A stretch of 64,000 nt of DNA, from NCBI RefSeq assembly GCF_003945765.1, contig NZ_CP027712.1, positions 2,790,001 through 2,854,000 on the forward strand. The letters are read 5' to 3'. Positions 11,114-19,810 of this stretch are shown here, one piece after another. Under the pieces are notes generated by a model that saw nothing but the letters and a program-made list of their open reading frames with translations, did not search any database and was not told the origin of the DNA. Within the stretch, counting starts at the first letter, position 1. Each line of letters starts with the position of its first letter. Position numbers and translations under genes: made by a program. This DNA is from Pseudomonas chlororaphis subsp. chlororaphis (lineage in GTDB: Bacteria; Pseudomonadota; Gammaproteobacteria; Pseudomonadales; Pseudomonadaceae).

Positions 11114-12103
11114 ATGAGCGTGCATGAACTCAAGCGTTCGCCCCCGGCGGACGCGCGAACACCGGAAAATACTGTGCTGCTGCCCGCGGCCCTGGAGCTG
11201 TTGCAGCACTGGGCGCAGGTCAGCCCGCTGGCCAGCGCGTTGCGTCACAAGCGCCACGGCCATTGGTACAACTGGCGCTGGATCGACGCCGCGCGGGATG
11301 TCGAGCGCCTGGCCGACGGCCTGCGCCAACAGGGTTTCGACGAAGGCTCGCGACTGGCGTTGAGCGGCCTGTTCGAGCCCAACCTGCTGCTCCTGGCCCT
11401 GGCCGCGCAACGGGTGGGCGGCCAGGTGCTGACCCTGAGCGACGAACTCGACCCGCAAGCCCTGCGCCAGGCCCTGTGGAACCTGCGCCCCAGCCATGCC
11501 TTCGTGCATTCGCGCCAGCAGTTGCTGCGTTGGGTCGCGGCCGGTGAAAACAGTATTGCCCCGCAATTGTTGATTGCCCATCAGCCTGTTCCGCGTCTGC
11601 CGCAGGGTTCGCGCCAGCCGGTGCTGGCCTTCGGCGACCTGCTCGGCAGCCGGGAAAAGCCCCAGCGCCAGAACCACTGGCGGCATCCGGCCCATGCCGC
11701 GCAGCTGTGGAGCGAGGAGGGCACGCACTGGCCGGAAGGCCTGAGGGTCTTGCTGCACCAGTGGCTGCACAGCGGCCATAGCCTGGCCTTCCCGGAAAGC
11801 CGCGGTTCGGCCAGCCGCGACCGCCGCGATGTCGCCCCCAGCGGCCTGCTGCTCTCGGGGCCTTGCCTGCAACGCCTGGCCGACGACATCGAAAGCCGCC
11901 TGGCGCCCGTGGGCAGTTGGCGCCGCCGCCTGTGCGACTGGGCCATTGCCCAGCCGCACCGCCCCCTGCAACGGCTGCTGAAGAACCGGGTGCGCCGGCT
12001 CCTGGGGTTCCAGCGCCTGGATTACATCTGGCAGGCCCCCGGCAACCCCTCGACACCTTCGGCGCCGGTGTGGCTGGCCGAATTCAAACGGAATATCGCA
12101 TGA
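11114..12103 (+). CDS. Truncated/degenerate AMP-dependent ligase-like protein
   Basis: 329 residues. Residues 25-135 or so resemble the N-terminal part of AMP-dependent acyl-CoA ligases (RHKRHGHWYNWRWIDAARDVERLADGLRQQGF, AAQRVGGQVLTLSDELDP). The defining adenylation motifs (the Ser/Thr/Gly-rich loop, the YGATE-type motif and the C-terminal lysine region) are not seen. The remaining sequence is Arg/Pro-rich without recognised domains. It directly overlaps the Liv ATPase gene (ATGA). Full-length acyl-CoA-ligase-like genes head related Liv-type operons in other proteobacteria, as far as I recall. This copy looks eroded although its frame is open and it has a ribosome site (AATCGAGGTC). Confidence 0.6.
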   Translation: MSVHELKRSPPADARTPENTVLLPAALELLQHWAQVSPLASALRHKRHGHWYNWRWIDAARDVERLADGLRQQGFDEGSRLALSGLFEPNLLLLALAAQRVGGQVLTLSDELDPQALRQALWNLRPSHAFVHSRQQLLRWVAAGENSIAPQLLIAHQPVPRLPQGSRQPVLAFGDLLGSREKPQRQNHWRHPAHAAQLWSEEGTHWPEGLRVLLHQWLHSGHSLAFPESRGSASRDRRDVAPSGLLLSGPCLQRLADDIESRLAPVGSWRRRLCDWAIAQPHRPLQRLLKNRVRRLLGFQRLDYIWQAPGNPSTPSAPVWLAEFKRNIA

Positions 12104-12876
12104 GCGCCGCCGACCCCATCCTGCAAGTCAATGCCATCTCCCTGTCGTTCAAGGGGGTGAAGGCGATCAACCAGCTGTCCTTCGCGGTCGCGCGCGGCGA
12201 GATCTGCGCGCTGATCGGGCCCAACGGCGCCGGCAAGAGCTCCTTGCTCAATATCCTCAATGGCGTCTATCGCTTCGACGCCGGCTCGATTGTCTTCGAC
12301 CGCGAGGCGTTCCAGCGCATCGACCCCTTGCAGGCCGCGCGCCGGGGTATCGGCCGCACCTTCCAGAACAACGCGCTGTTCAAGAAGATGAGCGTGATCG
12401 ACAACCTGCTCAGCGGCCTGTCGCGGCACACCCGCGCCCGCTTTATCGAACAGGCCCTGGGGCTGCCCCGGGCGCGGCGCGAGGCCGAGGCCCATCGGCA
12501 ACTGGCCCAGGGCATTCTCGAGTTCCTCGAGTTGCAGGCGCAGCGCGATGTGCCGGTGGGCAACCTGTCCTACGGCCTGCAAAAGCGCGTCGAGCTGGGC
12601 CGGGCCCTGATCGCCGGGCCCAGCCTGTTGCTGCTGGACGAGCCCATGGCCGGGATGAACGCCGAGGAAAAACAGGACATGGCGCGTTTCATCGCCGACA
12701 TCAACCGCGACCTCGGCACCACGGTGGTGCTGATCGAGCACGATATGAACGTGGTCATGGACCTGTCCGACCATGTGGTGGTGCTGGACTACGGGCGCAA
12801 GGTCGGCGACGGCACCCCGGCCGAAGTGCAGGCCGACCCCGAGGTGATCGCCGCCTACCTGGGGGCGGTGCACTGA
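12100..12876 (+). CDS. Branched-chain amino acid-type ABC transporter ATP-binding protein (LivG-like)
   Basis: 258 residues. ABC ATPase with Walker A GPNGAGKS (from residue 40), signature region LSYGLQKRVELGRAL, Walker B LLLLDEPMAGM and the H-loop LIEHDMNVVM. The LivG-type insert and the C-terminal TPAEVQADPEVIAAYLG ending are typical. It overlaps the preceding gene by four bases and the permease by one. With the LivF-like ATPase at 16182 it should power uptake of an amino acid or other carboxylate. The substrate is unknown. Position next to sulfur genes leaves open an organosulfur ligand. Confidence 0.92.
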   Translation: MSAADPILQVNAISLSFKGVKAINQLSFAVARGEICALIGPNGAGKSSLLNILNGVYRFDAGSIVFDREAFQRIDPLQAARRGIGRTFQNNALFKKMSVIDNLLSGLSRHTRARFIEQALGLPRARREAEAHRQLAQGILEFLELQAQRDVPVGNLSYGLQKRVELGRALIAGPSLLLLDEPMAGMNAEEKQDMARFIADINRDLGTTVVLIEHDMNVVMDLSDHVVVLDYGRKVGDGTPAEVQADPEVIAAYLGAVH

Positions 12877-13757
12877 TGAGCTTTTTCTTCGAAACCCTGC
12901 TCGGCGGCCTGCTGGCCGGCACCCTGTATTCGCTGGTGGCCATCGGCTTCGTGCTGATCTACAAGGCCAGCGGCGTGTTCAATTTCGCCCAGGGCGCGAT
13001 GTTGCTGTTCGCCGCACTGACCTTCGTCAGCCTGCACGACCAGGGCGTGCCCTTTGTCCTGGCGCTGCTGGCGACGGTGCTGGTGATGATCGCCGGCGCC
13101 TGGCTGATCGAGCGGCTGGTGCTGCGGCCATTGGTCAATCGTTCGCAGATCACCCTGTTCATGGCCACCCTGGGCCTGTCGTTCATCATCGAAGGCTTGG
13201 CTCAGGGGCTCATGGGCTCCCAGGTCAGGGCGCTGGACCTGGGCATCGACGACGTGCCGCTGTTCCTCGGGCCGCTGATGCTCAGCCAGTTCGACCTGAT
13301 CGCCGCGACCACGGCGGTGGTGCTGGTGACGGTGCTGGCGCTGCTGTTCAACAAGACCCGGATCGGTGTGTCGCTGCGGGCGGTGGCCGACGACACCACG
13401 GCCGCGCTGTCGATCGGCATCAACCTCAACCGCATCTGGCAGATCGTCTGGGCGGTGGCCGGCATTGTCGGGCTGGTGGCCGGGCTGCTCTGGGGCGCGC
13501 GCCAGGGCGTGCAGTTCTCGCTGTCGCTGGTGGTGCTCAAGGCTTTGCCGGTGCTGATCATCGGCGGCTTCACCTCGATCGGCGGGGCGATAGTCGGCGG
13601 GCTGATCGTCGGCGCCGCGGAGAATCTGGCCGAGGTCTACATCGGCCCGCTGATCGGCGGCGGCATCACCCCCTGGTTCGCCTATGTGCTGGCCCTGGCC
13701 TTCCTTTATATCCGTCCCGCCGGCCTGTTCGGCGAGCGCGCCATCGAGCGAGTCTGA
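12876..13757 (+). CDS. Branched-chain amino acid-type ABC transporter permease (LivH-like)
   Basis: 293 residues, inner-membrane permease of the LivH type with about eight helices. It starts FFFETLLGGLLAGTLYSLVAIGFVLIYKASGVFNFAQG, a highly conserved LivH N-terminus, and contains LRAVADDTTAALSIGINLNRIW and IIGGFTSIGGAIVGGLIVG. The start overlaps the ATPase stop (TGATG). It forms the translocation pore with the LivM-like protein that follows. Confidence 0.93.
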   Translation: MSFFFETLLGGLLAGTLYSLVAIGFVLIYKASGVFNFAQGAMLLFAALTFVSLHDQGVPFVLALLATVLVMIAGAWLIERLVLRPLVNRSQITLFMATLGLSFIIEGLAQGLMGSQVRALDLGIDDVPLFLGPLMLSQFDLIAATTAVVLVTVLALLFNKTRIGVSLRAVADDTTAALSIGINLNRIWQIVWAVAGIVGLVAGLLWGARQGVQFSLSLVVLKALPVLIIGGFTSIGGAIVGGLIVGAAENLAEVYIGPLIGGGITPWFAYVLALAFLYIRPAGLFGERAIERV

Positions 13758-13761
13758 ACCC

Positions 13762-14811
13762 ATGTCCATTCCCCTGACCCAGGCCACCGCGCCTGTGCTG
13801 TTGATCCCGCGCCGCCTGCCCTGGGGCCTGGGCGGCCTGCTGTTGCTGGCCCTGGTCGGCGTGCCCCTGGTGGGCAACGACTATTGGCTCAACGCCATTC
13901 TGATCCCGTTCCTGGTGCTGTCCCTGGCCGGGCTCGGCCTCAACCTGCTCACCGGTTACACCGGCCAGACCTCGGTCGGCGCCGCCGGCTTCATGGCGGT
14001 CGGGGCCTTCGCCACTTATGGCTTCCTGCTGCGCCTGCCGGAGCTGGGCCTGCCCCTGGCGCTGCTCGGCGGCGGCTTGATCAGCGCGGCGGTGGGCTGG
14101 CTGTTCGGCCTGCCCAGTTCGCGGATCAAGGGCTTCTACCTGATGGTCACCACCCTGGCGGCGCAATTCTTCCTGGAGTGGCTGTTCGTCAAGTTTCCCT
14201 GGTTCTACAACTACGGCTCCTCGGGGACCATTTCGGCGCCCCGGCTGAGCCTGTTCGGCCATGACCTCAATACCCCGGTCGGGCGTTACCTGCTGACCCT
14301 GGCCTGCGTGCTGCTGTTGACCTGGGTCGCGCTGAACCTGGTGCGCAGCCAGGTCGGGCGCAACTGGATGGCGATTCGCGACATGGACACCGCGGCGGCG
14401 GTGATCGGCATTCCGGTGGCGCGCTACAAGCGCCTGGCGTTCGCCGTCAGTTCCTTCTACCTGGGCATCGCCGGCGCCCTGTGGGCCTTCGCCTACCTGG
14501 GCACCGCCAGCGCCAGCAGCTTCGATATCAATCGTTCGTTCCAGATCCTGTTCATCATCATTATCGGCGGCATGGGCAGCGTGGCCGGCAACTTCGTCGG
14601 CGCGGCCTTTATCAGCCTGCTGCCGATCCTGTTGAGCCACGCCGGGCAAGCCCTGTCGGGTGGTGCGGTGGATGCCGGGCAGTTGCAGAACCTGCAGAAA
14701 ATCATCTTCGGCGTGCTGATCATCCTGTTCCTGATCAAGGAGCCGGAGGGCCTGGTCCGGCTGTTGGGCAATCTCCGTCAACGGCTGGGTCACTGGCCGC
14801 TGCGCTTCTGA
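13762..14811 (+). CDS. Branched-chain amino acid-type ABC transporter permease (LivM-like)
   Basis: 349 residues, LivM-type permease. Core motifs are LAGLGLNLLTGYTGQTSVGAAGFMAVGA near residue 50 and NWMAIRDMDTAAAVIGIPVARYKRLAFAVSSFY near residue 200, then IIIIGGMGSVAGNFVGAAFI. The start at ATG 13762, four bases after the livH stop, is preferred over upstream in-frame codons inside livH. Partner of the LivH-like permease in the inner membrane. Confidence 0.93.
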   Translation: MSIPLTQATAPVLLIPRRLPWGLGGLLLLALVGVPLVGNDYWLNAILIPFLVLSLAGLGLNLLTGYTGQTSVGAAGFMAVGAFATYGFLLRLPELGLPLALLGGGLISAAVGWLFGLPSSRIKGFYLMVTTLAAQFFLEWLFVKFPWFYNYGSSGTISAPRLSLFGHDLNTPVGRYLLTLACVLLLTWVALNLVRSQVGRNWMAIRDMDTAAAVIGIPVARYKRLAFAVSSFYLGIAGALWAFAYLGTASASSFDINRSFQILFIIIIGGMGSVAGNFVGAAFISLLPILLSHAGQALSGGAVDAGQLQNLQKIIFGVLIILFLIKEPEGLVRLLGNLRQRLGHWPLRF

Positions 14812-14837
14812 ATTCCACTCCTGAGTAGAGAGAAGAT

Positions 14838-16178
14838 ATGCGTGCATCCTTGAAACGTTCCCTGGCCGGCGTCGCGGTGGCGCTGGCGATCCTCGGCGGC
14901 GCGGCGCCCGTGGCGCAGGCCGCGGCGGACCAGCAGTTCTTTCCGCTGGCCACTTACCGGGTCGGCGCCTATGCCTCCAGCGGGGTGCAGGTGTGGGCCG
15001 GCATGATCGACTACCTGAACTACATCAATCAGGTGGAAGGCGGGATCAACGGGGTCAAGCTGGTCTGGCAGGAGTGCGAGACCGAGTGGACGGCGGAGAA
15101 GGGCATCGAGTGCTACGAGCGCTTCAAGAACGGCCTGGATGGCGCGCCGGTGGCGGTCTACCAGCCCAACGGCGCACCGGCGGCCTATGCCCTGAGCGAG
15201 CGTGCCGAGGTCGACAAGATCCCGCTGATCACCCTGGGTTACGGCCGTACCGAAGCCACCGACGGCACGCTGTTTCCCTATAACTTTCCGGTGATGCTGA
15301 CCTTCTACAGCGAGGCGTCGACCCTGGTGAACTACATCGCCGAGCGCGAGGGCGGCTTCGACAAGCTCAAGGGCAAGAAGATCGCCACGGTCTACCACGA
15401 TTCGGCCTATGGCCGGGAAACCCTCGGCCCGCTGAAACTGCTGGCGCAGAAGTACGGCTTCGAGAACATCCAGATTCCGGTGGCCGATCCGGGTAACGAG
15501 CAGTCGGCGCAATGGCGCCAGGTGCGCCAGCAGAACCCCGACTGGGTGTTCCTGCGCACCTGGGGCGTCTCGACCCCGGTGGCGGTGAAGACCGCCGCGC
15601 GCTTCGGCTTCCCGGTGGACCACATCATCGGCGACATCTGGGCCAGCTCCAGCGAAGATGTATTGCCGGCCGGCGCGGCGGCCAAAGGCTACCTGGCGTT
15701 GACGCCTTATCCTGCGGGAAGCGATTTCGAGATCCACCGGCGCCTCAAGCAACACATCCTCGACCAGGGCAAGAGCGACCTTGCGGACCTGAAGAACTTC
15801 GGCAGCGTGTACTACAACTCCGGGCTGGTGAACGCCGCGGTGGCGGTCGAGGCGATCCGCACCGCCCAGGGCAAGTTCGGCCAGCGCCCGCTCAATGGCG
15901 AAGAAGGCCGCTGGGGCCTGGAGCACCTGAACATCGACGACGCCCGGCTCAAGGACATGGGTTACCTGGGGTTGATGCAGAACCTCAAGCTGTCCTGCCG
16001 CGATCACGAGGGCGGCGGTTCGGCGCGGGTGCAGCAGTGGGACGGCGCCCACTGGACCCTGATCAGCGACTGGATCGCCGCCGACCGCGCCTTGCTGCGG
16101 CCGCTGATCGACGAGAAGTCGGCAGCCTTCGCCAAGGAGAAGAACCTCACGCCACGCAGCTGCACCGGGGATGAATGA
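14838..16178 (+). CDS. Periplasmic substrate-binding protein of Liv-type ABC transporter
   Basis: 446 residues, type I periplasmic binding protein (Peripla_BP_6 type). A signal peptide (RASLKRSLAGVAVALAILGG, cleavage after AQAAA) precedes the mature protein. Motifs such as VQVWAGMIDYLNYINQVEGGINGVKLVWQ and PLITLGYGRTEATDG fit the family. A strong ribosome site (AGTAGAGAGAAGA) precedes the ATG. It captures the ligand and delivers it to the LivHM-like pore. The ligand is not deducible from sequence alone. Confidence 0.92.
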   Translation: MRASLKRSLAGVAVALAILGGAAPVAQAAADQQFFPLATYRVGAYASSGVQVWAGMIDYLNYINQVEGGINGVKLVWQECETEWTAEKGIECYERFKNGLDGAPVAVYQPNGAPAAYALSERAEVDKIPLITLGYGRTEATDGTLFPYNFPVMLTFYSEASTLVNYIAEREGGFDKLKGKKIATVYHDSAYGRETLGPLKLLAQKYGFENIQIPVADPGNEQSAQWRQVRQQNPDWVFLRTWGVSTPVAVKTAARFGFPVDHIIGDIWASSSEDVLPAGAAAKGYLALTPYPAGSDFEIHRRLKQHILDQGKSDLADLKNFGSVYYNSGLVNAAVAVEAIRTAQGKFGQRPLNGEEGRWGLEHLNIDDARLKDMGYLGLMQNLKLSCRDHEGGGSARVQQWDGAHWTLISDWIAADRALLRPLIDEKSAAFAKEKNLTPRSCTGDE

Positions 16179-16181
16179 AGC

Positions 16182-16949
16182 ATGAGCCAGACCGCTCCGG
16201 CCGCCACGGCCGACGACCTGTTGCAGGTGCGCGATATCGAGGTGATCTACGACGGTGCGATTCTCGCGGTGGCCGGGGTCTCCCTGAGCGTGCCCGAGGG
16301 TGGCATAGTCGCCTTGCTGGGGGCCAACGGCGCCGGCAAGAGCACCAGCCTCAAGGCGATCTCCGGGCTGCTGCGCGCCGAGCGGGCCGAGGTCAGCCGT
16401 GGCTCGATCGCCTTTCTCGGCCAGGACAGTGCCGGCGTCGATCCCAGCCAGCGGGTGCGCCAGGGCATGGTCCATGTGCTGGAGGGGCGCCATGTGTTCC
16501 CGCAGTTGACGGTGGAGGACAACCTGCGCAGCGGCGGTTTTGTCCGTGGCTTGAGCCGCCGGGAACTGGCCGCCGACCTGGAACGTATCTACGCCTGGTT
16601 CCCGCGCCTGAAGACCAGGCGCGGCACCCGCGCCGGCCTGACCTCGGGCGGCGAGCAGCAGATGGTTGCCCTCGGCCGCGCGCTGATGACCCGGCCGCGC
16701 CTGGTGCTGCTGGACGAGCCGTCCATGGGGCTGGCGCCGATCATCGTCCAGGAGATTTTCGAAATTGTCGCGCAACTCAATCGCGAGGCGCGGGTGAGCT
16801 TCCTGATCGCTGAACAAAACATTAATGTGGCGCTCAAGTACGCCTCCAGGGCCTACGTGCTCGACACCGGGCGCGTGGCCTGGTCCGGCACGGCCGATGA
16901 ACTGCTGGCCCGGGGCGATCTGCATGACTTCTACCTAGGCAGGCACTGA
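16182..16949 (+). CDS. Branched-chain amino acid-type ABC transporter ATP-binding protein (LivF-like)
   Basis: 255 residues. ABC ATPase with Walker A GANGAGKST, signature region TSGGEQQMVALGRAL, Walker B LVLLDEPSMGLAP and H-loop-like FLIAEQNINVALK, all LivF hallmarks. It begins three bases after the binding-protein stop. With the LivG-like ATPase it completes a full five-component importer. Confidence 0.92.
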   Translation: MSQTAPAATADDLLQVRDIEVIYDGAILAVAGVSLSVPEGGIVALLGANGAGKSTSLKAISGLLRAERAEVSRGSIAFLGQDSAGVDPSQRVRQGMVHVLEGRHVFPQLTVEDNLRSGGFVRGLSRRELAADLERIYAWFPRLKTRRGTRAGLTSGGEQQMVALGRALMTRPRLVLLDEPSMGLAPIIVQEIFEIVAQLNREARVSFLIAEQNINVALKYASRAYVLDTGRVAWSGTADELLARGDLHDFYLGRH

Positions 16950-16963
16950 CCCGTGAGAACCCC

Positions 16964-18400
16964 ATGAGCCAAACACCCAACGGACAGGCGAGCGGCGCCA
17001 CCCGTGATGCCGATGTGCTGATCGTCGGTGGCGGCCTGAGTGGCGCCTTGCTCGCCGCCCAACTGCTGCGCCTGCCGGGCCGGCGCCAGGTGCTGGTGAT
17101 CGAGCCGCGCAGCGAGCTGGGGCGCGGCGAGGCCTACAGCGCCGTCGAACTGGGCCACACCCTGAACGGCAACGCCGCGCGCATGAGCGTCGACCCGGAC
17201 AACGCCGACGACCTGACTCAATGGCTGACCGATTACATCGCCGCCGGCGGCTGGCCGGAATCGAAGCAGCAGCCCGTGCCCATCAGCGAGCTGTTTCCTC
17301 CGCGCGGAATCTTCGGCCTGTATGTCCAGCAGCGGCTGGCCGAGGCCCAGGCGATGGGCGCCTCGCAGGGCTCGACGGTGGCGCATGTGCGCGCCGAGGT
17401 GGTGGACTTGCAGGCCGATGCCGAGGGTGCCTGGCTGACCCTCAACGACGGTCAGCAACTACGCGGTGCCTTTGCCGTGCTGGCCACCGGCATGTTCCCG
17501 GCGGCACGTACGCCGCAGACCGAATCCAGCGGCCTCAACGCCGCCGCGCTGGACCCCTGGGACGTTTCGGCCATGAGCCGGCTCGACCCGCAGGCCACGG
17601 TGCTGATCATCGGCTCCGGGCTGACCATGGTCGACGCCGTGGTGTCCCTGGAGCAGGCCGGGCATCGCGGGCCGATCGAGGTGTTCTCGCGCCACGGCCT
17701 GTTGCCCCATGTGCGGCGCCAGCCACCGGCCTGGGTCGACTTCCTCGCCGAGGATCCCAGCCTGCGCAGCCCGCGCCAGTTGCTGCGCGAGTTGCGTCGG
17801 CAATGTCGCCAGGCGCTGGCGGAGGGCGTGGACTGGCAGGCGCCGCTGGACACGGTGCGCGCCCATATCGGGCGCTTGTGGAGCCAGGCCACGGACGTGC
17901 AGCGCCGGCAGTTCGTGCGCCATGTGCGGCCGTGGTGGGAAAGCCATCACCACCGTTCGCCGCCGCTGAGCGCCGAGCTGGTGGCGCGTTTGCACGGGGA
18001 AGGGCGGTTGCGCATCCAGGCGGCCTCGTTCAAGGGCCTGGAGCCTTCGGCGGATGGGCGTCTGGCGATTGGCATCCGTCGCCGTGGCGAAGCGCAAACC
18101 CGCTGGGTCGCGGGGGATGCGCTGATCAACTCCAGCGGCATCGAATACGACTGGCGCCGGGTCGCCCGGCCGTTGCCGCAGCAACTGCTGGCCCGTGGCC
18201 TGATCACGCCGGGGCCGCTGGCCCTGGGGATTTGGGCCGACAGCGGTGGCGCGGTGGTGGATGCCGAAGGGCAGGTTGCCCGCCGGCTGTTCGCCATGGG
18301 CCCGCCGTTGCGCGGCATGTGGTGGGAAAGCACCGCGGTGACCGACGTGGCCAGCCAGGCCAAGGCGTTGGCCGCACGTCTAGCGGTATTACCCTTGTAG
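16964..18400 (+). CDS. FAD/NAD(P)-binding protein (lysine/ornithine monooxygenase-like fold)
   Basis: 478 residues. An N-terminal Rossmann dinucleotide site VLIVGGGLSGALLAAQLL (G22-G24-G27), a second site VLIIGSGLTMVDAVVSLE near residue 210, and the ELGRGEAYS segment place it in the FAD-NAD(P)-binding family (PF13454-like), whose members are poorly characterised. It is the last gene of the Liv operon, 14 bp after livF, so it may act on the imported compound. Its last codons TTG-TAG merge into the repeat at 18396. Reaction unknown. Confidence 0.8.
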   Translation: MSQTPNGQASGATRDADVLIVGGGLSGALLAAQLLRLPGRRQVLVIEPRSELGRGEAYSAVELGHTLNGNAARMSVDPDNADDLTQWLTDYIAAGGWPESKQQPVPISELFPPRGIFGLYVQQRLAEAQAMGASQGSTVAHVRAEVVDLQADAEGAWLTLNDGQQLRGAFAVLATGMFPAARTPQTESSGLNAAALDPWDVSAMSRLDPQATVLIIGSGLTMVDAVVSLEQAGHRGPIEVFSRHGLLPHVRRQPPAWVDFLAEDPSLRSPRQLLRELRRQCRQALAEGVDWQAPLDTVRAHIGRLWSQATDVQRRQFVRHVRPWWESHHHRSPPLSAELVARLHGEGRLRIQAASFKGLEPSADGRLAIGIRRRGEAQTRWVAGDALINSSGIEYDWRRVARPLPQQLLARGLITPGPLALGIWADSGGAVVDAEGQVARRLFAMGPPLRGMWWESTAVTDVASQAKALAARLAVLPL

Positions 18401-18511
18401 CCGCTGCCGCAGGCTGCGAACGGCTGCGCAGCAGACGCCGCGATCCTGAGGCCGCCAAGCAAGCTCCTGCGGACCTTTTTGCAGCTTCGCCTTGGCTCAG
18501 CAGCGGCTACA
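18396..18511. repeat. REP-like intergenic inverted repeat, copy 2
   Basis: The element begins TGTAGCCGCTGCC and ends AGCAGCGGCTACA, the same ends as copy 1 at 10943. It fills the whole space between two convergent genes and contains both of their TAG stop codons (18398-18400 on +, 18507-18509 on -). Its GC-rich hairpin may also act as a bidirectional transcription stop. Confidence 0.85.
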
Positions 18512-19613
18512 GGGTCACCCAGCGCTGTTCGGCGGCGGCAAGGCGAATCGCCGCCGCCAGGCGCTCGACCTGCCAGGCCTCGGCGAAATCCGTCCCGCCT
18601 TGCCCCTGGCCGCCCAGCGCCATGATCAGCTCATGCACCTCCAGGGTCTTGAGCTCGTTGTAGCCCAGTTGATGCCCCGGGGCCGGGCTGAAGGCGGCGT
18701 AGCCGGGCAGGGCGGGCCCGGCCAGCAGGCGTTGAAAGCCGCTATCACCGGCACGGTACAGGCGCAGTTCGTTGAGACGCTCCTGGTCGAAGGCCAGGGT
18801 GCCGCGGGTGCCGCTGATCTCGAAACTCAGGTGGTTCTTGTAGCCATGCTTGAGCCAGCTGCTGCTGAAGGTCCCGCGGGCACCGCTGGCGAAACGCAGC
18901 AGGGCATGGGCCTGGTCGTCCACGGTGATCGGGCGCTGCTCCTGGCTGCCGGCGCTGGCCGGGCGCTGGTGGTGCACGGTCTGGCTGTCGGCGCAGACCG
19001 CCTCGACCTCGCCCAGCAGATAACGCGCCATGGCCAGCAGGTGGCTGCCCAGGTCGGCCAGGGCGCCGCCGGCGTGCTGCGGGTCGCAGCGCCAGGAGAA
19101 GGGCGAGGCCGGGTCGGCCATGAAGTCTTCGCTGAACTCGCCCTGGAAGCTGACGATCTGTCCCAGTTCGCCGCTGTCGATCAGCGCCTTGGCCTGCACG
19201 ATCATCGGGTTGTGCTGGTAGTTGTAGCCGACCCGGGTGACTACCCCGGCGGCCTGGGCCGCGTGCTGCATTTGCTGCGCCTGTTCGACGCTGACCGCCA
19301 GGGGCTTTTCGCAATACACCGCCTTGCCGGCCTTCAGGGCGGCCATGGCCATGGGGAAGTGCAGGTGATTGGGTGTGGTGATCGCCACCAGGTCGACCCT
19401 GGGGTCGTCGATCAACCGTTGCCAGTCGCCGTGGGCCTGGGCAAAACCCCAGGCCGCGGCGCAACGTTCGGCGCGCTGGCGATCGGCATCGGCCAGCGCC
19501 GCCAGGTGCAGGCGCACCGGCAACTCGAACACCGCGCTGACATTACGGAACGCCAACGCATGGGCCCGGCCCATGAAGCCCGTGCCGATCAAGCCTATTC
19601 CCAGTTCACCCAT
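18507..19613 (-). CDS. Gfo/Idh/MocA-family oxidoreductase
   Basis: 368 residues, NAD(P)-dependent sugar or inositol dehydrogenase family. The N-terminus has the Rossmann motif GIGLIGTGFMGRAHALAF, followed by LVAITTPNHLHFPMAMAALKAGKAVYCEKPLAV (the EKP motif) and VGYNYQHNPM. The region YNYQHNP and a later GSHLLAMARYL include likely catalytic Lys/Tyr/His positions of the family. The gene stands alone, convergent with the FAD gene. Two IolR-like operator sequences lie upstream, hinting at inositol or a related polyol. Substrate unproven. Confidence 0.88.
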   Translation of the reverse strand: MGELGIGLIGTGFMGRAHALAFRNVSAVFELPVRLHLAALADADRQRAERCAAAWGFAQAHGDWQRLIDDPRVDLVAITTPNHLHFPMAMAALKAGKAVYCEKPLAVSVEQAQQMQHAAQAAGVVTRVGYNYQHNPMIVQAKALIDSGELGQIVSFQGEFSEDFMADPASPFSWRCDPQHAGGALADLGSHLLAMARYLLGEVEAVCADSQTVHHQRPASAGSQEQRPITVDDQAHALLRFASGARGTFSSSWLKHGYKNHLSFEISGTRGTLAFDQERLNELRLYRAGDSGFQRLLAGPALPGYAAFSPAPGHQLGYNELKTLEVHELIMALGGQGQGGTDFAEAWQVERLAAAIRLAAAEQRWVTL

Positions 19614-19657
19614 CGCCGACCCCTTGCAGAATTGTTGTTGTAAGGAATGCTCTTTAT

Positions 19658-19700
19658 GGAATAAAAATTCCGTAATTGCAATCTATGGAATAAATTTTCA
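19658..19700. promoter_or_regulatory. Two IolR/RpiR-like operator sites upstream of the Gfo/Idh/MocA gene
   Basis: GGAATAAAAATTCC at 19658-19671 is a perfect GGAA-N6-TTCC palindrome. GGAATAAATTTTCA at 19687-19700 is a near copy 29 bp away. GGAA-N6-TTCC is the recognition pattern described for the inositol repressor IolR in Sinorhizobium. The sites lie 45-87 bp upstream of the gene's ATG. The regulator is not in this window. Confidence 0.5.
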
Positions 19701-19750
19701 GCGACGCGCCGCTGCTGCTCGGCAACCCGGCCGGGAAAAGCCGAAGGGCG

Positions 19751-19787
19751 TAAATAAAAAAGGGTGCAATGAACAGTCATTGCACCC
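19751..19787 (-). terminator. Rho-independent terminator of the autotransporter gene
   Basis: A perfect 11-bp stem (GGGTGCAATGA, 19762-19772, with TCATTGCACCC, 19777-19787) and a 4-base loop. On the minus strand it is followed by TTTTTTATTT. It lies 24 bp beyond the autotransporter stop codon. Confidence 0.9.
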
Positions 19788-19810
19788 ATGGGCCGATCAC
19801 CTGGACAGGG

